From assembly GCA_030691295.1 (NCBI GenBank), contig JAUYEQ010000633.1, positions 1 through 11,451 of the forward strand: a DNA stretch of 11,451 nucleotides, written 5' to 3'. The position numbers and the translations under genes were made by a program. Under the pieces are notes generated by a model. That model was not told the DNA's origin, ran no database searches, and saw only the letters and a list, made by a program, of their open reading frames with translations. The stretch's first letter is position 1. Each line of letters begins with the position of its first letter. Source of the stretch: Bacteroidota bacterium. Lineage in GTDB: Bacteria > Bacteroidota > Bacteroidia > Bacteroidales > Prolixibacteraceae. Shown piece by piece: positions 1 to 5,999 of this stretch.

Positions 1-1
1 G

Positions 2-166
2 CTCAGTATCGACCTGTCGGAAGATCATCGAACAATTTCGGTGCATTTGCTGAATTTTGCTGATCGGGACGATTTTTTAAAGACTTCAAATAAAATTGAA
101 AAAATGTTGATTCGGACTTTAAACGCACAGGTTATTATTAACCCAACAACGGAGGAAACGGTATGA
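2..166 (+). CDS. mnhE: Na+/H+ antiporter subunit E, C-terminal end (partial)
   Basis: This frame is open from the left edge to a TGA at 164-166; the start lies outside the window. The 54 visible residues begin LSIDLSEDHRTISVHLLNFA and continue with a charged helix ending in IEKMLIRTLNAQ. This is the usual shape of the cytoplasmic tail of MnhE/MrpE: a beta-rich segment with an xVHxLN-like motif, then an amphipathic helix. MnhE is a membrane subunit of the multi-subunit Mrp/Mnh cation/proton antiporter. Identification rests mainly on its position directly ahead of unmistakable F and G subunits, whose start overlaps this stop (ATGA). Alternative: another short membrane protein, but the E-F-G order is standard. 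Confidence 0.8.
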   Translation, partial: LSIDLSEDHRTISVHLLNFADRDDFLKTSNKIEKMLIRTLNAQVIINPTTEETV

Positions 167-459
167 TGTTCTGGAGTTCAAATTTATCTTTTCTTGAAAA
201 CGCCTCACTTACTGCACTGGCGATTATGACTTTGAGCCTGTTGTTCGCTTTGTATCGTTTGTTTAAAGGACCAAGCCTGCCCGACCGCATTGTGGCGCTC
301 GACCAAATTGGGATGATCATCGTAGGTATGATTCTTTGCGATGTAATTTATTCCCGCGATACGATGGTGTTGGATGTGGTTTTGGCCATTTCTTTTCTCC
401 TTGTTTTTGGTTCGATGATTATCGCACGTTATCTATATAAAAAAACAGAGCTAAAATGA
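163..459 (+). CDS. mnhF: Na+/H+ antiporter subunit F (MnhF/MrpF)
   Basis: 98 residues, the usual size for MrpF. Three hydrophobic segments lie at about 16-33, 47-62 and 68-88. Between the first two is the family signature GPSLPDRIVALD (residues 36-47), with its conserved acidic residues. F is a small integral membrane subunit of the Mrp/Mnh complex, which exports Na+ (or other monovalent cations) in exchange for protons. The start is the ATG at 163, which overlaps the stop of subunit E (ATGA); GGAGG at 151-155 is a good ribosome site. A second ATG follows at once at 166 and would change the protein by one residue. It is translationally coupled to mnhG through another ATGA overlap. Confidence 0.95.
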   Translation: MMFWSSNLSFLENASLTALAIMTLSLLFALYRLFKGPSLPDRIVALDQIGMIIVGMILCDVIYSRDTMVLDVVLAISFLLVFGSMIIARYLYKKTELK

Positions 460-773
460 TTGAAATTATTGTAGGAATACTGGTATTGCTAAGTGCAGTG
501 ACGATTTTTATCGCTTCTGTTGGCATTGTGCGATTTGATAATCTTTTTGCCCGTATGCACGTGGTAACCAAAGTTTCATCGTTTGCATCCCTGATTCTGC
601 TTGTGGCTGTTAACCTGTTGTTCCTGGATTGGAAAGTCGCAATCATATCGGTGTTAATTTTCCATGTTTTGATTTTTCTTTCGCCAATATCGACTCACGT
701 TGTGGCCAAAGTATCAGAAACCATTAAAAAACTTGACGAAGAATCGAATGACAATCCTATTTCAACAGATTGA
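456..773 (+). CDS. mnhG: Na+/H+ antiporter subunit G (MnhG/MrpG)
   Basis: 105 residues with three hydrophobic segments (about 2-24, 40-57 and 60-79). It carries the MrpG hallmark region GIVRFDNLFARMHVVTKVSS at about 23-42; the family more often has RFPD and TKASTLG, so this is a slightly divergent copy. G is the last small membrane subunit of the Mrp/Mnh antiporter and normally closes the operon, as here. The start overlaps the mnhF stop. The last 17 bases (757-773) overlap the end of the oppositely oriented DUF302 gene, so the two transcription units meet tail to tail with no terminator between them. Confidence 0.94.
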   Translation: MIEIIVGILVLLSAVTIFIASVGIVRFDNLFARMHVVTKVSSFASLILLVAVNLLFLDWKVAIISVLIFHVLIFLSPISTHVVAKVSETIKKLDEESNDNPISTD

Positions 774-1146
774 TTACCCTTTGTAGCTTCTCAGTTATTT
801 CTTTTGCGAGTGGCTCCAATGCCGGGTTTTGTATCGCCATCATCGACGCAATTGGATGAATGGCTGCAATCTGGGTGGTGCCATTTTCTTTATCGGTAAC
901 AACAATGTTGCAGGGCAGCATCACCCCGATCATTTCTTCAGCCTGCAATGCTTTGTAAGCAAAGGCCGGATTGCAAGCCCCCAGAATCTTGTACTTTTTG
1001 AAATCCACACCCAATTTTTCCTTTAACTTGGCTTGCATGTCAATTTCTGTCAACACGCCAAAGCCTTCTTTTTTCAATGCTTCTGTAATTTTAACCACGG
1101 CATCGACAAAATCGGTATGCAAAGTGGCACTGAAATAATATTCCAT
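757..1146 (-). CDS. DUF302 domain protein
   Basis: 129 residues covering one complete DUF302 domain. Visible family features are GFGVLTEIDMQAKLKEKLGVDF (about 28-49), YKILGACNPAFAYKAL (52-67) and IGVMLPCNIVV (73-83). Two cysteines are present, Cys58 in GACNP and Cys79 in LPCN. The biochemical role of DUF302 is not established; the domain is often found near sulfur and redox genes, and this context agrees. It is the last gene of the minus-strand cluster, 18 bp downstream of the thioredoxin gene. Its 3' end overlaps mnhG on the other strand. No signal peptide or membrane segment is seen, so it is probably cytoplasmic. Family assignment is strong; function is unknown. Confidence 0.9.
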   Translation of the reverse strand: MEYYFSATLHTDFVDAVVKITEALKKEGFGVLTEIDMQAKLKEKLGVDFKKYKILGACNPAFAYKALQAEEMIGVMLPCNIVVTDKENGTTQIAAIHPIASMMAIQNPALEPLAKEITEKLQRVINLLK

Positions 1147-1164
1147 TTTCTTTATTTTAGTGGA

Positions 1165-1464
1165 TTAAAAAATATTTGTCAATATATTCATTCGCTGTTG
1201 TTTCGTGTGAACTCCAGGTTGTTTGTATTTTATTTCTCCGTTCTTAAAAATCATCAGCGTCGGAACACTCTGAATCTGATACCGGCCAGCTATCTGCTGA
1301 TTTTGATAGACATCAATTTTGATCACCCTGACACGGTCGCCAAGTTCGGCTGCCACTTCTTTCAGAATCGGCGACTGCACCTTGCACGGCCCGCACCACC
1401 ATGCATGAAAATCAACGATAACGGGTTTTGTATCATTAATTATTGAATCAAAGTTTGCTTTCAT
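1165..1464 (-). CDS. Small thioredoxin (WCGPC)
   Basis: 99 residues, a complete thioredoxin domain with little else. The active site is WCGPCK (Cys24 and Cys27), preceded by VIVDFHAW and followed by the expected helix. The cis-proline is Pro68 in SVPTLMIFKNG. There is no leader peptide, so it should act in the cytoplasm as a dithiol reductant. It lies 13 bp downstream of the rhodanese gene and 18 bp upstream of DUF302, in the same orientation, so co-transcription is likely. In this setting it plausibly reduces protein persulfides or releases sulfide from the rhodaneses; that role is inferred from position. It is slightly shorter at the C-terminus than typical TrxA (about 105-110 residues). 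Confidence 0.93.
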   Translation of the reverse strand: MKANFDSIINDTKPVIVDFHAWWCGPCKVQSPILKEVAAELGDRVRVIKIDVYQNQQIAGRYQIQSVPTLMIFKNGEIKYKQPGVHTKQQRMNILTNIF

Positions 1465-1477
1465 TTTGAATATATTT

Positions 1478-1789
1478 TCACAATTTATTATTCAGGCTCA
1501 GCCATCTGCCACCGTTGTGAACATTGATAAAACCGTTTGATTTCAAAATTCCCTTTGCAGAGAAACTTCTCATTCCAGATTCACAGCAAGTAATGATCGT
1601 GCGTTTTTTGTCTTTAAACTTTTGAAGATTCTTGTGCAGTTGCTCAACCGGAATATTGACCGATCCTTTGATGTGTCCGGATCCATATTCACCTTTGGTT
1701 CGAACATCTAAAATGATTGCCCCTTCTTTCATTAACTGGGCATAGTCGATTGTTTTTATTCCTAAAAGTTTTTTAATTGCTTCAAACAT
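1478..1789 (-). CDS. Single-domain rhodanese-like sulfurtransferase
   Basis: 103 residues forming one rhodanese domain. Residues 26-30 (ILDVR) and the segment GHIKGSVNIPVEQL (38-51) are the standard N-terminal rhodanese motifs. The active-site loop is CESGMRS with catalytic Cys69, preceded by a second cysteine (Cys68); the domain ends with NVHNGGRWL. It has the CxxGxR layout of active enzymes that carry a persulfide and pass sulfur to thiols. It sits 24 bp downstream of the flavoprotein-rhodanese fusion and 13 bp upstream of the thioredoxin gene, so the cluster has both fused and free rhodaneses. No export signal is visible. Confidence 0.93.
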   Translation of the reverse strand: MFEAIKKLLGIKTIDYAQLMKEGAIILDVRTKGEYGSGHIKGSVNIPVEQLHKNLQKFKDKKRTIITCCESGMRSFSAKGILKSNGFINVHNGGRWLSLNNKL

Positions 1790-1813
1790 AGTTGTTTTTT
1801 TTATTGGTTGATA

Positions 1814-4090
1814 TTATCGCTGTCTCATCATTTGCATGATACCTCCACCATTTTTTACATTGGTGAAACCCATTTGCAGCAAGCCTCTTTGCCCATAAGC
1901 TGAGCGCGCTCCTGAAGCACAGTAAAGGGTTATTTCACGCGACTTACTTCCTAATTCAGCGATTCTTCTTTGCAATTCATCCAACGGAATATTGACCGCT
2001 CCGGGATAAGCTCCGCCCTGAAATTCTTCGGAAGTGCGCACATCGACCACTATAGGCTCGTTCGAAGGAGCGTTTGCAGAAGGTTCTGTGTTTCGGCGTG
2101 CCATCATTGCTGAAAGTCCACCACCGTTTTTCACGTTGGTGTAACCCAAATTCATCAACATTTGCTGGGCGTATGCCGAACGCGCTCCTGAAGCACAATA
2201 CACAACAATTTCACGGGCTGCGTTATTTCCCAGGTCTTTATACCGATGCATTAACTCATCCAACGGAATATTGATGGCATCAGGATATGCACCGTCTTCA
2301 AATTCTTCGGGGGTGCGAACATCCACAACAATCGGTGAATTTTTATCCTGTGCTTTTACAGCTGCTTTCTCTTCAACTTCCGGAGTTTCTTCTTCAAGTG
2401 ATTTCAATTCAACAGGTAAAAGATCTATTTGGAGGTATTTAAATCCAACGGTTCTGGCTTGTCTCTGAATCGAAGTATGTCCTCCTGAAATGTTGGTAAC
2501 ATCTTTAAACCCTGCGCCCAGCAAAGTGCGGAGTGCCTGATGTCCTTTTTTTCCGGTTTCGTCGTAAACAATTACTGTACGATTGGCAGGAATGGAATTG
2601 ATTTGTTCCGGCAATAATTCCAGTGGGATATGAAGTGCTCCTTTTACGTGGCTTTTTTCGAAAGCGAAAACATCACGAACGTCAACAAATACTGGGTTTT
2701 TTCGTTCGATGAAAGCATCCAGTTCGGTAACTGTTACCGATGGGCTGAATCCTGAAATGCGGTTTTCGGCGGTATAGGCGGCCATGTTGATGGCATCGTT
2801 GGCCGTTCCGATGGGTGGCGAATACGCAAAGTCAATATCAGCCAGATCGCTGATGGTTAATTTTGAGGCTGTTGCAGTTGCAATTACATCCAAACGTTTG
2901 TCGGCACCTTTGTAGCCAGCCGTTTGTCCGCCAAGAATAATTCCGGTGTTGCGGTCGTAAATCAACATGGTGGTGACGGTTTCGGCGCCTGGATAATAGG
3001 AAGTGTGATGCTCTTGGTGAACCACCACCGCATCCGCATCCAATCCTGCAGCACGGGCCTGCTTCAGCGAGAACCCGGTTATTCCGGTTACTGCCTCAAA
3101 AACGCGCACTACCGAAGTTCCAATTGAACCTTTGTATGCATGATTTCCACCCAGCGCATTTTCAGCCGCAATTCGTCCCTGACGGTTTGCCGGTCCTGCC
3201 AATGGAATGCGTACTTTTTTACCGGTTACGCGATGTTCGATTTCGACCATATCGCCAGCCGCAAAAATATCAGGATCGGAAGTTTGCAATTGTTCATTTA
3301 CCAGTAGTCCGCCTGCTTCGCCGATTTCGAGACCTGCATCTATTGCGAGCTGCAATGTTGGCCGAACACCAATAGACAGCAAAACCATGTCGGCATCCAG
3401 TACTTTCCCATTGTCGAGTTTTACTGTACGCGGCATGATTTCGGTTACTCCGGCCCCGGTATGAATACCCACACCATACGAAAGCATTTCAGTCTCAACA
3501 AATCCTGCCGTTTCGGCTTCCATAATGGCCATTACGTGCGGCATCATTTCCACAACATTCACTTTCAAACCTCTTTTTACCAAGGCTTCCACCATTTCAA
3601 GACCAATAAATCCACCACCCACAACGACTGCGTTTTTTGGTTTCTTTTCTTCCAGATGATGCGAAATTTTGTCCATATCTTCCAATGTCCACAGCGTGAA
3701 GACATGATCGAGATTGGCACCGGGCAATGTTGGTTTTATTGGACGACCGCCTTGTGCCAGAATCAGTTTGGTGTATTCAAACGATTTCACTTCACCGCTT
3801 CGGGTGTCCATGGTTTTCACTTTGTGTGCAAGCCTGTCGATCGACGAAACAATGGTATGTGTATGTACGTCAACTCCGTATTGTTCGTTGAAACTTTCAG
3901 GACTTTGCAGAATCAGTTTCGAACGGCTTTTGATGTCGCCGCCAATGTAATACGGCAAACCGCAGTTGGCGAACGAAATGTCAGGTCCGGCTTCGAGCAT
4001 TGTAATTTGTGCAGTCGGAGAAATGCGGCGAACTTTTGCCGCCGCAGTTGCTCCGGCCGCAACTCCCCCTATAATTAATATCTTTTCCAT
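1814..4090 (-). CDS. CoA-disulfide reductase-like flavoprotein fused to three rhodanese domains
   Basis: 758 residues. Residues 1 to about 445 form an FAD/NAD(P)-dependent disulfide reductase of the CoA-disulfide reductase type: FAD motif IIGGVAAGATAA (6-17), single active cysteine Cys43 in SFANCGLPYYIGG, NAD motif VVGGGFIGLE (156-165), FAD motif IFAAGD (275-280), and the YYPGA (365-369) and FAYSPP (421-426) motifs near the dimer interface. Three rhodanese domains follow. Domain 1 (about 455-547) has the fold but Asp510 where the cysteine belongs (VIVYDETGKKG). Domains 2 (about 584-660) and 3 (about 678-752) both have YCASGARSAY, with Cys632 and Cys724, and are near copies of each other. Known relatives have one C-terminal rhodanese and reduce CoA disulfides, CoA persulfides or polysulfide. 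Probable role: take up sulfane sulfur on the rhodaneses and reduce it with NAD(P)H. Exact substrate and cofactor are uncertain. Confidence 0.93.
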   Translation of the reverse strand: MEKILIIGGVAAGATAAAKVRRISPTAQITMLEAGPDISFANCGLPYYIGGDIKSRSKLILQSPESFNEQYGVDVHTHTIVSSIDRLAHKVKTMDTRSGEVKSFEYTKLILAQGGRPIKPTLPGANLDHVFTLWTLEDMDKISHHLEEKKPKNAVVVGGGFIGLEMVEALVKRGLKVNVVEMMPHVMAIMEAETAGFVETEMLSYGVGIHTGAGVTEIMPRTVKLDNGKVLDADMVLLSIGVRPTLQLAIDAGLEIGEAGGLLVNEQLQTSDPDIFAAGDMVEIEHRVTGKKVRIPLAGPANRQGRIAAENALGGNHAYKGSIGTSVVRVFEAVTGITGFSLKQARAAGLDADAVVVHQEHHTSYYPGAETVTTMLIYDRNTGIILGGQTAGYKGADKRLDVIATATASKLTISDLADIDFAYSPPIGTANDAINMAAYTAENRISGFSPSVTVTELDAFIERKNPVFVDVRDVFAFEKSHVKGALHIPLELLPEQINSIPANRTVIVYDETGKKGHQALRTLLGAGFKDVTNISGGHTSIQRQARTVGFKYLQIDLLPVELKSLEEETPEVEEKAAVKAQDKNSPIVVDVRTPEEFEDGAYPDAINIPLDELMHRYKDLGNNAAREIVVYCASGARSAYAQQMLMNLGYTNVKNGGGLSAMMARRNTEPSANAPSNEPIVVDVRTSEEFQGGAYPGAVNIPLDELQRRIAELGSKSREITLYCASGARSAYGQRGLLQMGFTNVKNGGGIMQMMRQR

Positions 4091-4141
4091 TTTATGAATT
4101 ATCTGTTATTTTATGATTTTGTAATTTCCATTTAGGTACCA

Positions 4142-4204
4142 GTCACCCTGAACTTGTTTCAGGGCCCCGTCATAGAAGGGATGCTGAAACAAGTTCAGCA
4201 TGAC
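4142..4204. repeat. Paired palindromic intergenic repeat (REP/BIME-like)
   Basis: Two short hairpins stand in inverted orientation in the 144-bp gap between the flavoprotein and the membrane thioredoxin. Unit 1 (4146-4164) is CCCTGAA, a 5-base loop, then TTCAGGG; unit 2 (4182-4200) is TGCTGAA, a 5-base loop, then TTCAGCA. Outer GTCA (4142-4145) and TGAC (4201-4204) also pair, so the whole region can form one large stem. The units differ at the stem base but each keeps its pairing, as expected of a structured interspersed repeat. Sequences of this CTGAACTTGTTTCAG kind recur between genes in many Bacteroidota genomes (general recollection). It could act as an attenuator or RNA-stabilising element inside the operon. 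Confidence 0.75.
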
Positions 4205-4234
4205 GTTCCTATGAAGGTTCATTGACGGTACTTT

Positions 4235-4654
4235 TCAGCTTGCTTTGGCAATCTCTTTTAACAAAAAATCTTTTGATTTGATTCCGACAAAACGGTTGAT
4301 TTCGGTTCCGTTCTTAAACAGGATCAGGGTTGGAATGTTGCGAACTTTAAATTTGTTGGCCAGCGACTGGTATTGCTGAATATCAACTTTTCCAATATGT
4401 GAGTTTCCTGATAATTCAGCAGAAACATCGTTTAAAACCGGCGCCATCATTCGGCAGGGTGCGCACCAGCTTGCCCAGAAATCGACCAACACCAATTTAC
4501 CTTTTGTTTGTTGCTGAAAATTTTGTTCTGTAAGTGTCAATACTTTTTCGTGGTCGGCCACCAAAGGAGTATTTTTCATTTTTGCCATGGCGAAATAGCG
4601 GAACCCGATGAAAGCGGCCATTAAAACTCCGACGATAATAAATGTTGTTTGCAT
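4235..4654 (-). CDS. Membrane-anchored thioredoxin (WCAPC)
   Basis: 139 residues. A hydrophobic N-terminal segment (about 4-22) is followed by a basic stretch (R19, K25, K27), which by the positive-inside rule points to an anchored protein with its thioredoxin domain in the cytoplasm. The domain (about 36-139) has WCAPCR with Cys64 and Cys67, and cis-Pro108 in NIPTLILFKNG. It should act as a dithiol reductase held at the membrane; the substrate is unknown. Its start lies inside the 3' end of the preceding gene (34-base overlap), suggesting translational coupling. The 144-bp gap to the next gene downstream contains the palindromic repeat. A periplasmic location cannot be excluded without a topology test. 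Confidence 0.92.
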   Translation of the reverse strand: MQTTFIIVGVLMAAFIGFRYFAMAKMKNTPLVADHEKVLTLTEQNFQQQTKGKLVLVDFWASWCAPCRMMAPVLNDVSAELSGNSHIGKVDIQQYQSLANKFKVRNIPTLILFKNGTEINRFVGIKSKDFLLKEIAKAS

Positions 4655-5001
4655 ATTGCTTCCGAATATTCGTTATCTAAAATGCCAATGATTTGCGCCT
4701 TGGTTTGTATTCCCGTGGTGGCTTTCACCACTTGTCCGTTTTTGTAATAAATGGTAAACGGAATTCCCATGAAGCCTCGAACTTCAGGCAATATGCGAAT
4801 AACCTGCGATTCAGGATTGTCAAATTCCATATCGAAGAATTTTACATGAGCATATTCCTTTTCCAATTCTTCGGCGATTCGGTAAACCGGAATACACATT
4901 GGACCCATGCGTCCACAAATAACCACTACGTTTTTGTGTTCGCTGATCATTTGTGCAAGTTCCGCGGCGATTTCAATGTGTTTTAAGTTGGTGTATAACA
5001 T
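4621..5001 (-). CDS. Thioredoxin-fold protein with MGPM in place of CGPC
   Basis: 126 residues from the ATG at 4999-5001. The fold is recognisable: strand NVVVICG (24-30), an active-site-like loop, helix VYRIAEELEKEY (39-50), strand VKFFDMEFD (53-61), cis-Pro81 in GIPFTIYYKNG, and a C-terminal helix. Aligned to WCGPCK, the loop reads RMGPMC, so both catalytic cysteines are methionine (Met32, Met35), while Cys29 and Cys36 flank the loop. It is therefore unlikely to be an ordinary dithiol reductase; thiol transfer through Cys29/Cys36 or metal binding are possibilities (inference). The frame stays open up to 5127, but a TAnnTTTG promoter at 5029-5036 and the domain boundary favour the start at 5001. 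It is the first gene of the minus-strand cluster and overlaps the next by 34 bases. Confidence 0.85.
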   Translation of the reverse strand: MLYTNLKHIEIAAELAQMISEHKNVVVICGRMGPMCIPVYRIAEELEKEYAHVKFFDMEFDNPESQVIRILPEVRGFMGIPFTIYYKNGQVVKATTGIQTKAQIIGILDNEYSEAICKQHLLSSEF

Positions 5002-5028
5002 GTCTGCTTTGTTTAAATTGTTACGATA

Positions 5029-5059
5029 CAAAACTACATCAGAAAATACGGTGAGTAAA
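5029..5059 (-). promoter_or_regulatory. Promoter of the thiol/sulfur cluster
   Basis: On the minus strand, TAGTTTTG (5029-5036) matches the Bacteroidota -7 consensus TAnnTTTG exactly. TTTA (5056-5059) stands 19 bp upstream where TTTG is expected (three of four). Transcription would begin near 5022, giving a leader of about 20 bases before the ATG at 5001. This promoter argues against the longer reading starting at 5127. It probably drives all six minus-strand genes. Confidence 0.6.
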
Positions 5060-5172
5060 GATTTTCGGGCTGAAGCACATCGGCTTCTGAATTGAACTGC
5101 GACAACTTTTTTGTTGATGCGAAACAATTTTGAGTTTTCAGGAGCTATGAAATTATTTGTATTGCATTAATA

Positions 5173-5218
5173 TACAGAGTTGTAATGGCTTTGTATTTTA
5201 GTAATATACATTAGTGTA
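5173..5218. promoter_or_regulatory. Two TACA-N4-TGTA palindromes, candidate operators
   Basis: TACA-GAGT-TGTA at 5173-5184 and TACA-TTAG-TGTA at 5207-5218 have the same half-sites and spacer length, and start 34 bp apart. The second extends by one more pair (ATACA..TGTAT, 5206-5219). They lie between the promoters of the thiol cluster and of the Crp/Fnr gene. The second is centred about 62 bp upstream of the predicted start of the Crp/Fnr transcript, a distance suited to activation or autoregulation. Binding by the neighbouring regulator is inference; the sites do not match the classical CRP or FNR boxes. Confidence 0.45.
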
Positions 5219-5228
5219 TTTTAGTAAT
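5192..5228. repeat. 14-base direct repeat in the divergent control region
   Basis: TGTATTTTAGTAAT occurs at 5192-5205 and again, without mismatch, at 5215-5228, a period of 23 bp. The copies flank the palindrome at 5206-5219 and overlap its right half. The region is very AT-rich, so some repetition is expected, but a perfect 14-mer is more than casual. It may reflect duplication of a regulator-binding unit. No gene is seen in 5002-5298 apart from these control elements. Confidence 0.5.
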
Positions 5229-5261
5229 GCGAATCAACTAATGTTTCAGAATATTTAATAA

Positions 5262-5269
5262 TATATTTG
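5262..5269 (+). promoter_or_regulatory. Promoter -7 element of the Crp/Fnr gene
   Basis: TATATTTG fits TAnnTTTG exactly. It lies 29 bp before the ATG at 5299, giving a leader of roughly 20-25 bases. No good TTTG -33 box is seen at the usual distance, which fits a promoter that needs an activator. Confidence 0.5.
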
Positions 5270-5298
5270 CATTACAAATCCCACAGTTGCAGTAAATA

Positions 5299-5994
5299 AT
5301 GAAACCCATTCTCGAAACCGACAGTGATTTTATTTGCGATGTTCAGGCTCCATGTTTTCAGACGCTCACCACTGATGAGGTTGAACTGGTGAGGGCAAGT
5401 AAAACACAAGTTCTGTTCAGAAAAGGCGACAACCTGACCAAACAGGGGACTTTCGCTTCGTATGTGCTTTTTGTAATGAAAGGTTTGGCCAGACAATACA
5501 TCGAGGGCGACAACGCGAAAAGCTTTAATCTGAGAATCATCAAACCGGGTGAGTTCGTCGGATTATCTTCCGTATTTGCGAAAAATACATTCAACTACTC
5601 ATCTGTAGCGTTGACGGATTGTCAGGTTTTTTTGGTTGAAAAAGAAGCAATCGCACAAATAATCAGGCAAAACGGAACATTTGGATTGGGAATTATCCGC
5701 CGGTACTGCGAGCAAAACTCGAATCTTTTTGATACGCTGCGAACAGTAATGTATAAACAAATGAACGGGCGTATTGCCAATACACTTCTGTACATCGATA
5801 GTTTAAAGGCAGAAAATCCTGAAATATTTCAACTTCTGTCACGAAAAGACATCGCCGATTTTGCAGGAATTTCAACAGAGAGTGCTGTAAAACTCCTGAA
5901 AAGCTTTGAGAAAGATGGCTTGATAAAACTGAATGAAAAGGATATTGCAGTTGTCAATCAAAAAGAATTACTGGAAATAAGTAAAAAAGGGTAG
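5299..5994 (+). CDS. Crp/Fnr-family transcription regulator
   Basis: 231 residues. The N-terminal part (about 20-120) is a cyclic-nucleotide-binding-type beta-barrel, with FRKGDNLTKQG (40-50), a central GEFVGLSSVF (84-93) and VFLVEKEAI. A long dimer helix follows, then a winged helix (about 178-220) with recognition segment SRKDIADFAGISTESAVKLLKSFEKDGLIKL. It therefore binds DNA as a dimer; the signal is not evident. Cys13 and Cys19 stand ahead of the barrel (CX5C), with Cys108 and Cys137 elsewhere; this is not the full four-cysteine iron-sulfur set of FNR, but thiol or persulfide sensing is possible. It diverges from the thiol/sulfur cluster across a 297-bp control region, so it is the likely regulator of that cluster. 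Its stop lies 5 bp from the convergent DUF6132 gene. Confidence 0.93.
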   Translation: MKPILETDSDFICDVQAPCFQTLTTDEVELVRASKTQVLFRKGDNLTKQGTFASYVLFVMKGLARQYIEGDNAKSFNLRIIKPGEFVGLSSVFAKNTFNYSSVALTDCQVFLVEKEAIAQIIRQNGTFGLGIIRRYCEQNSNLFDTLRTVMYKQMNGRIANTLLYIDSLKAENPEIFQLLSRKDIADFAGISTESAVKLLKSFEKDGLIKLNEKDIAVVNQKELLEISKKG

Positions 5995-5999
5995 ATTTC

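Noticed and set aside
3461..4078. Long plus-strand open frame (205 codons) opposite the flavoprotein gene
   Set aside because: It is antisense to a fully recognisable CoADR domain, and its product (rich in His, Phe and Cys) has no recognisable motif; it is a codon-bias shadow.
5002..5127. N-terminal extension of the MGPM thioredoxin-fold protein to a start at 5127
   Set aside because: The extra residues are basic and unlike the domain, and a good TAnnTTTG promoter (5029-5036) lies within the extension, so translation from 5001 is preferred.
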